Source of the DNA: Cohnella cholangitidis
Lineage (GTDB): Bacteria > Bacillota > Bacilli > Paenibacillales > Paenibacillaceae
Direction: 5' to 3'
NCBI RefSeq assembly: GCF_014107495.1
Contig: NZ_CP041969.1
Coordinates: 2,381,501-2,445,500 of the forward strand
Length of the DNA stretch: 64,000 nucleotides
The notes beneath the pieces were generated by a model. That model made no database searches. It was not told where the DNA came from and saw only the letters and a list, made by a program, of their open reading frames with translations. Positions 18,765 to 28,349 of this stretch are shown piece after piece. The position numbers and the translations under genes are program-made. Numbering within the stretch: position 1 is the first letter of the stretch; each line of letters opens with the position of its first letter.

Positions 18765-20936
18765 TTAAGTGTTCAAGAATATTTCCTTGCCAGATCGGGC
18801 ACTTTCATATGCTGCCGTTGCCATCCAAGTGGAAATCAGCCCCGCTCGGGCATCTGCCCCCTGGGTAATCCACTCCTTGCCTCTTAGTGCATGCGCAAAC
18901 TCAAGTAATGCATCCAACTGTCCTTTGTTCCCCTTCTTGCAGTTCTTTTTATTGATATTCATTCCATATCCGTCTATTTTTCTAAAATCATCGACAATAA
19001 CAGTTCTTCCATTGCCAAAAGCTTCGTAATACTCTTTTCCAGCCTTAGGGTTACCTAAAGCTGTATATAACACTTGAGCAACGGAACCATCCGGATATTT
19101 AATTTGAGTAAGCACGTTGGGATTCGTAATCTCATCCCTGCCACATACGACAGAGGAGATCGAAGTCGGCTCCTGACCCATGAACCAGTTACATAGATCA
19201 AAGAAATGAACTCCTTCTCCCAACAATCTCCCACCCTCGTCAACCGTATTACTCCAATCTTCATTCAATTGTCCAATATTAACACGACATTGTAGAATTC
19301 TGTTTCCTTGCGCCCCTATCCCTCTACGTGTTTCCAACATATATGGTGAGAACCTTCGATTGAATCCAACTCTAACAACCAATCGTTTTTCTGCCGCTAC
19401 TTGACATATTTTCAGCGCATCTTCCGTTTTCGTAGTCATTGGTTTCTCGACGAACACATGCTTTCCGGCTTCTAAAGCGTCTAATATGATTTTGGCATGA
19501 CTTGAATGTCTTGTAGATATGATAACCGCATGAATATTGGGATCATCAAGAAGAAGGGCATAATCACTCGTTGCAACTTGAGCGTTCACTTTTTTAGCCG
19601 CAATCGTAGCTGTTGCACCCGAACGGCTTGCGACGCCATATATATTGAAGTGTTCCTTTAATTGCAGGAGGTTAGGAATGTGGACCGCTTTGGCATACCC
19701 ACCTACACCGATTAATCCTACATTTATGACATTATCCATTATCGGTGATATCGTATTACTTTTAATCATTCTATCTAAGCGATCAGGTTCTTTAGTATTT
19801 AATCCAACGTCACCATAATTGATTACTACACCGAACGTTTGGGGATTTGCTTGTTTGATATAAGAATATGCCGATGCTGCTTCGTCAACAGAATAATCTC
19901 CGGATATTAACGATTTGAAACTTACTTTTTTTTCTTGGAGCAAATGAATAATATATTCTAAGTTTCTTCTTTCCGTCCAACGAGCATGTTCTACTGGATA
20001 GTCTTTCCCGTTTAATTCGTAGTCTTCATCATATCTGCCCGGTCCATAAGAACAAGACATTTTTACTTCAATTTCTTTCTTGTACATCTTGGATCTTGTA
20101 AGGTTTAATCCAACATCGCCTACAATGGATACTCTGCCTCTTTTTCTTAACAGATCGAACGCTAAATTTATCGGCGAACTACTCTCTGTTGCCGCGCATA
20201 TTATAACGCCATCCAATCCAGTACCATGAGTTACATCCATAATTTTCTCAACTGAGTTTAAGTCGTTTAATGCCCATGTTTTATGACTTCCAATGGTTTC
20301 TGCCGCTTTATTAGCACGATCTCTTGATAAATCCATACCATATGCATCGTAACCCATTGCATTTAGTAATCTTACGCATATTTGACCAATTAACCCTAAA
20401 CCTATAACTCCCACTCTTTCACCCGGACTTAAATCCAGTTTGCGAATGCCTTGAAGTGCAATACAGGCTACGCTACCAAAAGAGGCTTCTTCTAGGGGGA
20501 CGTCTTCAGGAACCACAACTGCCAAATTTTTTGGTACGACAACATACTCTGCATGGTTCGCAAAACCTACGCCCATGCACGCAACATATTGGCCTTTTTT
20601 GTAAGGCATTAGTGGATTATCAACATCAACGATAACCCCTGCAGAACTATAGCCAATCATTCCATAATCATTTAGTTTGTTTCTAACCAATTCATAAGTA
20701 TTCATTATGCCTTGTTTCTTCGCAAGCTCCCATACTTGTTCAATGCGGTCTTTCGATTTCCATACTTTCTCGTAGACACCAAGCATCCCTTTACGGCTTG
20801 CAACGGCACTCGACTCTGTTCCAGTACTTATGAGCGAATATGCGTTTCTAACCAAAATCGAATCTTTCAATCTTCCGGGAACTGGCACGTCTAGCACTTC
20901 AATTTGGCTTTTTCCAGACAGGAACACTTGCTTCAT
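18765..20936 (-). CDS. Bi-domain oxidoreductase: zinc-type alcohol dehydrogenase plus Gfo/Idh/MocA domain (copy A)
   Basis: 723 aa, same architecture as the protein at 9369-11501. The MDR-type half has IGYSSAGVIVDV and GVIGLGLIGQICVRLL. The Gfo/Idh/MocA half has GLIGVGGYAKAVHIPN, VFVEKPMTTKTED and LLGEGVHFFDLCNWF. Both copies share the segment CSYGPGRYD followed by KDYP/QDYP and RWTE(R/Q)RN, so they are clear paralogues, but they are too different for a recent duplication. It overlaps the upstream heparinase-like gene by 4 nt (ATGA). The substrate is unknown; the family goes with surface polysaccharide synthesis. Confidence 0.85.
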   Translation of the reverse strand: MKQVFLSGKSQIEVLDVPVPGRLKDSILVRNAYSLISTGTESSAVASRKGMLGVYEKVWKSKDRIEQVWELAKKQGIMNTYELVRNKLNDYGMIGYSSAGVIVDVDNPLMPYKKGQYVACMGVGFANHAEYVVVPKNLAVVVPEDVPLEEASFGSVACIALQGIRKLDLSPGERVGVIGLGLIGQICVRLLNAMGYDAYGMDLSRDRANKAAETIGSHKTWALNDLNSVEKIMDVTHGTGLDGVIICAATESSSPINLAFDLLRKRGRVSIVGDVGLNLTRSKMYKKEIEVKMSCSYGPGRYDEDYELNGKDYPVEHARWTERRNLEYIIHLLQEKKVSFKSLISGDYSVDEAASAYSYIKQANPQTFGVVINYGDVGLNTKEPDRLDRMIKSNTISPIMDNVINVGLIGVGGYAKAVHIPNLLQLKEHFNIYGVASRSGATATIAAKKVNAQVATSDYALLLDDPNIHAVIISTRHSSHAKIILDALEAGKHVFVEKPMTTKTEDALKICQVAAEKRLVVRVGFNRRFSPYMLETRRGIGAQGNRILQCRVNIGQLNEDWSNTVDEGGRLLGEGVHFFDLCNWFMGQEPTSISSVVCGRDEITNPNVLTQIKYPDGSVAQVLYTALGNPKAGKEYYEAFGNGRTVIVDDFRKIDGYGMNINKKNCKKGNKGQLDALLEFAHALRGKEWITQGADARAGLISTWMATAAYESARSGKEIFLNT

Positions 20937-22930
20937 TCTTCCATCCCTCTTTTAACTGATATCAGATCAAAGCTTAATTCGGTTTCACCTTCGATACGGT
21001 TAATGATTCTTATTATTTTTGTCTTTACCTTTGATCCATAACCAGGACTATACCAACCATCTTCGATACGAATTTCGGATGTACTCTCTGTTGTCAACCT
21101 GCATACGATTTTCGTTTCGAGCATCAAATTGACGGTATTTCTATATGCATTAACGATGATTTCCGGCGCTAAATGTAATGACCTCGTCGTAATATGCATA
21201 CTTTGACAATTAATGATGTCAGTACAACGTAGCGACTTCTCTTTCGGATTATACTCAAACTTCCTAGATACACTTACTGGATCAGTTAAACGAGTATATC
21301 CTGAATGAGAACCTTTGATAATTTTAATCTCTTTTTCTATATTAATATCTACTTCCGGTAATGGAGAGTTAGCATATCCCCACATTCCTACCAAGGGTGC
21401 TATCTCTTCATTATCTATCATAAGGTTATTGTGAGAAGAAGTCCCCCTAAAATAGTTTTTCTGCATAGGGTCACCTGTGTATACAGGACATCCGGGATCC
21501 AGTATTAATAATTGCCGATCAAACATCAACTCGAAGGAAAATAGATCATTGTGACCATGTCCGCCTCTATTGTTCATGCCCACTTCGCCCACGTCAATCC
21601 ACAAAAAATTGGAACTATCTTTAATAATTACAACCCCGCCACCTGCAAAATAGTGACTTACGTCCACCTGCTGTCTCTCTGCATTTAATACATTCCATCG
21701 CTTTAATCCTTGCGTTCCAAATAAAATAGGTACTGTAATGTCCATATCATTATGATCTGGCAATAATTCCTGTTTATTAAACAATACAGAGGCAATCGAT
21801 AATAAAGTAGAATGATCATAACTCTCTGCTAGGTCAAAGTTAAACGCTCTCGCACTGTCATTGTCGCCGACAATTGGAACCTTACCATCAGGTCTTGAAT
21901 ATTTCTTAGTATAGTTACAAGCTTGAATGATGCGATCTTTAGCAACCGGATCAATCGAATATCCATGCCTCTCACTTGCGATTAATGCTATAACGAATAA
22001 TTCCGTGACCAATCTATGATAAGGAATGGATTTTTCATGATTCACTCCATCATCGGTGTACTGAAGAAGTATTTCTCTGTCAATTTTATCTCTTGCGTAC
22101 TTCAACCAAACCTGGGATCGAGGATAGTGGTGTTCTAAAACAAACCCTGTAAGTAACAAGGCAACAATATTTGCAGTATAATGATTTCCCCGAATATCTG
22201 TGTATTCAATTGTTCTGTATAGAAATTCACCATGTGAACACAACAGTTTTATGATAATCATAAGGTCTGATGAATCATACTTATTCGATACCAACATCAT
22301 TTCTAATAGGATAATCAAGTTTATCATTCTCATCGAACATTCCATCGGATACCAGTTCACGGAATAAGCTAGCGGATTTTCCTCTTGCCAGTTCGCAATC
22401 ACATCTACTACCCACTTTTTTTGATCATCTCGATCATATAGAATAGCAGATACTAGAGCAGGAATTAGATGATTCATCCTTGATGCTTCCCACGGATATT
22501 TCACATCGTATGGTACTTTTTTATTTTTTTCATAGAAATTATACAATTTAAAATATTTATTGGGCCAACAGTATTGATATCTCCAGTCTTCATTCCAATT
22601 GATTCCTTTAGTTGGAGTTGTTGATCCCAAAATTTCAAAGTTATTTGCGAACACTTTCGATGCATAACTTTCAACACTTTCCCCAATATTTGGTTTAGCT
22701 TTAATAGCTGCTTCTAACCCTTCTTCAAAGTCGGCAGCAATAATAGACGGTTTAAATTGTGATACCCATTTATCTATATTCTCTGTATTCCAATAGCCGT
22801 CTACAGTAGCTTGTACCTTTTCCCATCTTGAGAATTTATCCATCATAGATAATTGAAGTTCCTGCTTAACTCTATACCACACGACTCCAATTGGTTTACT
22901 GAAAATTTTTTTGACTTTTTGGATCATCAC
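20933..22930 (-). CDS. Heparinase II/III-family protein, intact copy
   Basis: 665 aa. An N-terminal alpha/alpha toroid (about residues 60-400, with CSMRMINLIILLEM and RGNHYTANIVALLLTG) precedes the heparinase II/III beta domain, whose signature is RGGHGHNDLFSFELMFDRQL then DPGCPVYTGDP and TSSHNNLMIDN. No signal peptide is seen, which is usual for members in polysaccharide clusters. These members are thought to be lyase- or epimerase-like enzymes acting on uronic-acid-containing polymers, but the reaction is unproven. It pairs with the bi-domain oxidoreductase just downstream; a second such gene (6751-8753) is frameshifted. The GTG at 22930 has AGGAG 9 nt upstream. Confidence 0.85.
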   Translation of the reverse strand: MMIQKVKKIFSKPIGVVWYRVKQELQLSMMDKFSRWEKVQATVDGYWNTENIDKWVSQFKPSIIAADFEEGLEAAIKAKPNIGESVESYASKVFANNFEILGSTTPTKGINWNEDWRYQYCWPNKYFKLYNFYEKNKKVPYDVKYPWEASRMNHLIPALVSAILYDRDDQKKWVVDVIANWQEENPLAYSVNWYPMECSMRMINLIILLEMMLVSNKYDSSDLMIIIKLLCSHGEFLYRTIEYTDIRGNHYTANIVALLLTGFVLEHHYPRSQVWLKYARDKIDREILLQYTDDGVNHEKSIPYHRLVTELFVIALIASERHGYSIDPVAKDRIIQACNYTKKYSRPDGKVPIVGDNDSARAFNFDLAESYDHSTLLSIASVLFNKQELLPDHNDMDITVPILFGTQGLKRWNVLNAERQQVDVSHYFAGGGVVIIKDSSNFLWIDVGEVGMNNRGGHGHNDLFSFELMFDRQLLILDPGCPVYTGDPMQKNYFRGTSSHNNLMIDNEEIAPLVGMWGYANSPLPEVDINIEKEIKIIKGSHSGYTRLTDPVSVSRKFEYNPKEKSLRCTDIINCQSMHITTRSLHLAPEIIVNAYRNTVNLMLETKIVCRLTTESTSEIRIEDGWYSPGYGSKVKTKIIRIINRIEGETELSFDLISVKRGMEE

Positions 22931-22931
22931 T

Positions 22932-25211
22932 TTAATGTTCTCCTGTTAGCTTGTCTATCTCGATTTTTTCCTCGGGGAATATATCGGTAAACGATTTATA
23001 GAGCTTTTCGTTTTTGGACTCCTCTTTGATTGTGGCCGCTAGCAGTAATCTAAATGCCGGTCGATACTCTTGCAATGACATCCGGCTTGATATCATATGT
23101 TTTCCCAATAACGTGATCAACTCGGGATACGAGCCTTTGTTATAATAAATTTGTGCTATTTTCAGATCCATATTCAATAACAAACCGCTGTCGTATTTAT
23201 CCTTTTGCGACTCGAAGAGTTCCTTATATTTGAGATAGTGCTCGATTGCCTTATCCCACCACGCTTGGTTAGACACTCCAAGTTCATATAGTTGATTTAC
23301 AAGGAGTTCATGATGTTGCATGTCCCACGGTCTACTCTGAAGCCATCCCTCGTACAATTGATTTGCTTTTCTAGGCTCTCTTTTCGCAATCCATGCTTGG
23401 GCTTCAAGTTGCATCAAAATCGGATTATATTGTTCTATTTTTCTTTGTTTTTGAATCATATCAAATGCACTATTCAGTAATCCCTCATCATTCGTGTTCT
23501 TATAATTTTGAAGCATTGAACCAATTGCAACACTAACGAAATCAGGATGATTAGGCTTGATATCTATTGCCTTTGTCAGTTCCTCATAACTTCCCTGTTT
23601 CAACGCTTTCTTATAGTAATTGGCAGCTTCAATATTGCGTCCCATAGCAATAATAATAACTATGGAGATAACTGCCAAAAGAATTCCGGGAATATACATC
23701 GGTACTATTTGTGACTTAGAGCCCTGCTTAGTTGGAAGTTCAACTTTAGCTACCATGCCCCCCAAACAAAAGAAAACTATAGCGGCAATGTACACAAAGC
23801 TCATATGAAAATCGATCACGCTATGAATCAAGATCGGAGTTGCAATCAACATATAGACTTGACTATAATCTTTTTCATTCGTTCCAAAATAACCCTTGAT
23901 ATGGATAAAATAAACGTAGATCAGAAGTAATCCTAAAATTATTATCCCTATAATGCCTGTCTCGTCGAGTAATTGCATGTAGAAACTATGAGCCTGATTA
24001 CCGATATAAGGGTATGATTGGTACTGGCTATATAGCTTAGCCCACCCTCCTCCACCCGTGCCTATAATCGGATAATCTTTAACAAGATTCAATGAATCGT
24101 GGTAGTATGTCAATCGCTGCGATGAACTAGAATCGCTTATTTCAATTGACAGTACTCTCTTTTCTAAAGTGTCCGGAAGAATCTTTAAAATCGGAGATTG
24201 GAACATGACTAATGCCCCAATAATCCCTACAATAATTATTGTAAATGAAGGGATTATCCATCGATGATTTATAAAATGAATAAGTTTAGTTAAATAGGAA
24301 TCTTCTTTTGCTTCTTTTTTCTCAACCAATCTTATCAATAGTCCAACTAGTATAGATATCAATAATATACTTATCCATCCGTAAAACGCACTTACCTCAT
24401 GATCGCTAAATCTCATCAACAATGACATCACAAAAATCGATCCTACAACTCCAATAGAGATATGAAGCAACGATTTTATTTGTTTGTTTACAGAACTAAA
24501 AATCAGGTGAATGATCAGCATAAACATGAATATAATCATTGCGCCTCTGGACAATGTTAATAACAATGATGTAAATACTGGAACGAACATGAATGCATGT
24601 ACTCTCCACCAACGCGAACCATAATCATCGTTAGTTACTATAAATATTTGCCCGAATAATAGGCCCATCAAATACACGGCATACGTATTTGGATACTGAA
24701 ATACATTGGATAGTCTTCCTTGCAGTATTGCTTCTTTCATCTCTATATGACCAAACCAATTCAAAAACCCTACAAAGACAATAATATACCCCGCAAACAT
24801 TAATACATTTACAACTACTTTTGTATTTACCTTCAAGAACTGTTTGAGGATGATGGATAGCGTAAAAAAGACCGCCCAGAGCCATGCTATAGTAGTGGCA
24901 TCGGTGGCGGAATGAGGAGAAATCGCATTTATTGAAGCTACATAGTAGATCAATGGCAATAAAAGTACGAGCCCCAACGGTATTACAATTTTTAAATCCA
25001 TTTTCTCTTTTTTAAATAATGTAATAGAACCGATTAGAATAATTGCACTTCCAAAAAGTATCCCGATATAGACCGGCTTTTCAAAAGTAAACTGCCCTCC
25101 AAAAAAGAGACCTCGATTATAAGGCATAAACAAAAAGAAAGCAGCGATCAATGCTAGTACGATATATTGTAACCATTGCAGTCTATTATTAGTAGAAGTC
25201 TTTCTAGACAT
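22932..25211 (-). CDS. O-antigen ligase/polymerase-domain protein with TPR-like tail
   Basis: 759 aa. About 12-13 membrane segments span residues 15 to 530, with the Wzy_C/WaaL signature LVKDYPIIGTGGGGWAKLY followed by NQAHSFYMQLLDETGIIG. The last 210 residues are soluble and helical (NPILMQLEAQAWIAKREPRKANQLYEGWL and on), resembling tetratricopeptide repeats. Gram-positive members probably polymerise or attach polysaccharide outside the membrane. Having both this and a Wzy protein (13924) in one operon suggests one polymerises and the other transfers the chain to an acceptor such as a glycoprotein; that is inference. GAGGGGG precedes the ATG. Confidence 0.85.
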   Translation of the reverse strand: MSRKTSTNNRLQWLQYIVLALIAAFFLFMPYNRGLFFGGQFTFEKPVYIGILFGSAIILIGSITLFKKEKMDLKIVIPLGLVLLLPLIYYVASINAISPHSATDATTIAWLWAVFFTLSIILKQFLKVNTKVVVNVLMFAGYIIVFVGFLNWFGHIEMKEAILQGRLSNVFQYPNTYAVYLMGLLFGQIFIVTNDDYGSRWWRVHAFMFVPVFTSLLLTLSRGAMIIFMFMLIIHLIFSSVNKQIKSLLHISIGVVGSIFVMSLLMRFSDHEVSAFYGWISILLISILVGLLIRLVEKKEAKEDSYLTKLIHFINHRWIIPSFTIIIVGIIGALVMFQSPILKILPDTLEKRVLSIEISDSSSSQRLTYYHDSLNLVKDYPIIGTGGGGWAKLYSQYQSYPYIGNQAHSFYMQLLDETGIIGIIILGLLLIYVYFIHIKGYFGTNEKDYSQVYMLIATPILIHSVIDFHMSFVYIAAIVFFCLGGMVAKVELPTKQGSKSQIVPMYIPGILLAVISIVIIIAMGRNIEAANYYKKALKQGSYEELTKAIDIKPNHPDFVSVAIGSMLQNYKNTNDEGLLNSAFDMIQKQRKIEQYNPILMQLEAQAWIAKREPRKANQLYEGWLQSRPWDMQHHELLVNQLYELGVSNQAWWDKAIEHYLKYKELFESQKDKYDSGLLLNMDLKIAQIYYNKGSYPELITLLGKHMISSRMSLQEYRPAFRLLLAATIKEESKNEKLYKSFTDIFPEEKIEIDKLTGEH

Positions 25212-25227
25212 CTATCGAACCCCCTCA

Positions 25228-27155
25228 TTATGACTCCTTCATTTTTGGCTTTTGCTCCAAAGCTGCAACCATTTCTAAAGAAGCGTGAAGTAATTCTTTA
25301 CCCCTAAGATTTTCAGTACGATTCTCGCCATTATCCCATTTGAATGAAGGAACAATCTTATTTAGTTCTATCCTCACATCGTCTGTTTCATCCATTCTCT
25401 CAAAAACGGCAATAAGCCGCTTTAATCGCTCCCCTGATACTTTCTGAGGGATACCCACGTAGATTCGATCGTGTTTTGTCGCAGACGCTCCTTCATCTTT
25501 GCTGAGAATCTCCTCGAATAACTTCTCTCCCGGTCGAATACCTGTATAAACAACGTTTATATCTTTATTCGGTTCCAAGCCGGATAACCTAATTAAATCA
25601 AATGCAAGATCCGAGATCTTGACTGGCTTACCCATATCAAGAATGAAAGTTTCTCCGCCATTTGTTATCGCACCAGCCTGAATGACCAATTGTACTGCTT
25701 CCGGAATTGTCATGAAATAGCGAACCATATCTGGATGAGTTACAGTGACAGGACCACCATGCTCGATCTGTTTCTTAAATAAAGGGATAACACTACCTCT
25801 ACTGCCTAATACATTACCGAATCTAACGGCAGAGAAAAGTGTTGTACTTCTTGCATCTAACTCCTGTATCAGCATCTCTGCAACACGCTTCGTAGCCCCA
25901 TGACATTCGTTGGGTTGACTGCTTTATCGGTGGATATCAGCACGAACTTCCCAGTACCGAATTCGTGTGCGCATTCAGCCACATTTTTCGTTCCGAACAC
26001 GTTATTCTTCACTGCTTCTAATGGATTGCTTTCCATTAGAGGAACATGTTTATGCGCAGCAGCATGAAATACAACCTGTGGGCGATATTGACGAAAGACC
26101 TGCTCTATTCGAACTCTATCCTTAATATCTGCGATGATTGCATCCATAGAAATCCTTGGATACGTAGCTCTTAATTCTAGCTCGATATCATATATACTAT
26201 TCTCACCATGATCCAATACAATCAATTTACGGGGATCCATAGCAGCAACTTGACGGGAAATCTCTGACCCAATAGACCCTCCCGCCCCTGTAATCAAGAC
26301 TATCTGATCTTTAAGGTACCCAGCAATTTCATCCAGATCAACTTTTACAGGTTCCCTACCTAATAGATCTTCAACACTAACATCACGAATCATATTAATG
26401 GATATCTTACCATTAATTAAATCATTCATTCTTGGCACAATCTTAATTTGGCATCCCGTGCTCTTACTGCGATTAATAATATCAGAGATATCTGCCCTAG
26501 ATGCCGTTGGAATAGCGACAATAATATCATCTATCTCATACTGTCTTACCACTTCCTGAATATCTTCACGGGTACCAACAACCGGAATACCCAACACTTC
26601 ATATTTTTGCTTCTGAGTATCATCATCAATAAAGGCAACAGGGTATATTTCTGAGCGATGGCTGTGCTTCAGTTCGCGCACAACCACAATACCTGCCTCT
26701 CCAGCTCCTACTATCAACGCTCTGCGATGATGGGGCTGTATCTTAATGTAGCTATCCCTGAACAATCTCCAGAAGAATCTGGATCCACTAATGAATAGGA
26801 AACTGATCATTGTCGTTAACAAATAAATGCTCCGAGGAACAACCAAATTCGTATATACATAGTCATGCAAGAAATAATGAAGACTGTAAAATGCAATAGA
26901 GCCCACTGCTGTCCCTTTAAGAATTGCAATGAGATCCCCAACACTTGCATATTGCCAAATACGTTTGTATATCTTAAAGCTATATAAACCTACAACAATT
27001 AGAACTATGTATAGAGACATCACATATGGTAACGTACCAATAAATTCAGGTTTAATCGTAAAATCAAACCGCAGCAAGTAAGATAAATATACGGAAGCCG
27101 CTACTAATAAGGCATCGCTAATAAGCAATACCACCAACCGTATATATTTTTGCAT
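25228..27155 (-). pseudogene. CapD/WbpM-like UDP-sugar 4,6-dehydratase, interrupted by one frameshift
   Basis: The first frame (27155 to 25869) holds four N-terminal membrane segments, a nucleotide-binding domain (RRALIVGAGEAGIVVVRE) and the start of the SDR domain (VLITGAGGSIGSEI, FHAAAHKHVPLME, LISTDKAVNPTNVMG). It then runs into a stop. The second frame (from about 25898 to 25228) continues the family sequence with ATKRVAEMLIQ, then AVRFGNVLGSRGSVIP and TIPEAVQLVIQAG. One extra G in the run at 25896-25899 would join the halves into about 640 aa, the usual size. The intact enzyme would dehydrate UDP-GlcNAc to a 4-keto-6-deoxy sugar at the membrane. Pseudogene or sequencing deletion cannot be decided here. 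Confidence 0.85.
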
Positions 27156-27166
27156 GAGTCCTCCCT

Positions 27167-28186
27167 CTATTCACCGATACTGGTCAATGATTTTAATGTG
27201 TTACGCATATAATGTCTGAAGAAGACAATCAGAACGCTGATTATTCCGCCAACAAAAGCAGCAATGATCATATTCATAAGTTTATTAGGCCCTATAGGAA
27301 CAGTTGAATGTATCGCTGGAGAAATAAATGTTGCTTGGTATCCGTCCAACAATCGATCTGAGCTTTTCACGCTTAGTTTATCTTGCTGAATTTGATTTTC
27401 TAGCAATACAATTCTCTCCGAATATTCTTTTAATCTTTTTTTCATATTTGACTCATCTGCATTCAGTCCAGTCAAAGTAATGGAAAGGGTAGCTATTTGA
27501 CCTTGAAGAGTTGTATATGCTGGGTTTATCGTTTCGCCATTCATCTCAATTTCCGATAGCTCTGAGATTGATGCTTTTGTTGAATCCTTAATAATCGACG
27601 ACAGCAAAGGATTATCGAGAATGAATTGTTTTGTTGATTGTTTCTCGGGAATCAATTTTAATTGGTTCTGAGCTTCAGTAAGCTGACTCTTTGTACTAAT
27701 AATTTCATCAGTGAGTTCCTTTAGTTTACTCTGAAACTCTACAATACTTTTCGAGCGATCCGTGATCTCAATACGATTCGCAAGTTCATATGCCAGTAAG
27801 TTTGCTATGTTCGTAATTAATAACGAATCTTTTCCTTTGACTTTAATTTTCATGACATTAATGTCTTTCAGCGCCTCTAAGTGAATTAGACTTCTAATCG
27901 AACCTATTGTGTATTTACTTTGATCCAATTGGAGCTTCTCTATTAATCTGTTGATTGCGGTATCACTTTTCACCGACTCAATAAATGTGCTTATATCTAA
28001 CTGCTCAGCGCCCTCTTCATTAGCAGTAGCAATTCTTACTAACGAGTTCGATTCATATGTTGGCGGTAGTACAAAGAAACTAAATATACCGGATAATAGT
28101 ATCGCTACTAGAGTCACGCTAATTACAATCCATTTGCCTTTTAATATGATCTCGATAATCTCACGCAAACTAATTTCTTGATCCAT
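27167..28186 (-). CDS. Wzz-type chain-length determinant protein
   Basis: 340 aa with two membrane segments (residues about 20-42 and 300-320) flanking a large outside domain rich in coiled coil (LKELTDEIISTKSQLTEAQNQL). This is the Wzz/co-polymerase layout, which regulates polymer chain length with Wzy. No fused or adjacent BY-kinase is present. The ATG at 28186 has GAGGT 9 nt upstream; the GTG at 28198 overlaps that SD. First gene of the exopolysaccharide operon, with a promoter at 28269-28297. Confidence 0.88.
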   Translation of the reverse strand: MDQEISLREIIEIILKGKWIVISVTLVAILLSGIFSFFVLPPTYESNSLVRIATANEEGAEQLDISTFIESVKSDTAINRLIEKLQLDQSKYTIGSIRSLIHLEALKDINVMKIKVKGKDSLLITNIANLLAYELANRIEITDRSKSIVEFQSKLKELTDEIISTKSQLTEAQNQLKLIPEKQSTKQFILDNPLLSSIIKDSTKASISELSEIEMNGETINPAYTTLQGQIATLSITLTGLNADESNMKKRLKEYSERIVLLENQIQQDKLSVKSSDRLLDGYQATFISPAIHSTVPIGPNKLMNMIIAAFVGGIISVLIVFFRHYMRNTLKSLTSIGE

Positions 28187-28268
28187 TAAACTTCGCACCT
28201 CAGTTTCATCATCGTTCAGTATCTTTATACGTTTGTCCGAATATGTATTCCTACGATATACCTATTTA

Positions 28269-28297
28269 AGTATACATGTGTACTGGGAGTATAACAA
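28269..28297 (-). promoter_or_regulatory. Candidate SigA promoter of the exopolysaccharide operon
   Basis: Minus strand: -35 TTGTTA (28292-28297), a 17-bp spacer, -10 TATACT (28269-28274) preceded by TG. The -10 overlaps a near-palindrome, AGTATACATGTGTACT (28269-28284). Transcription would start around 28262, about 75 nt before the wzz ATG. It follows directly after the terminator of the previous gene. Confidence 0.55.
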
Positions 28298-28300
28298 GCA

Positions 28301-28340
28301 ATTGAAAAATGGAAAACGAGCGACTAAGCGCCGCTCGTTA
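28301..28340 (-). terminator. Terminator after the 28350-30509 gene
   Basis: On the minus strand AACGAGCG and CGCTCGTT pair over a 9-nt loop, followed by TTCCATTTTTC. It separates the secreted-protein gene from the exopolysaccharide operon. Confidence 0.7.
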
Positions 28341-28349
28341 ACCTTGTGT

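Noticed and set aside
25869..25900. Programmed frameshift in the CapD/WbpM-like gene
   Set aside because: The GGGG run does not form a known slippery heptamer, and full-length homologues read in one frame.
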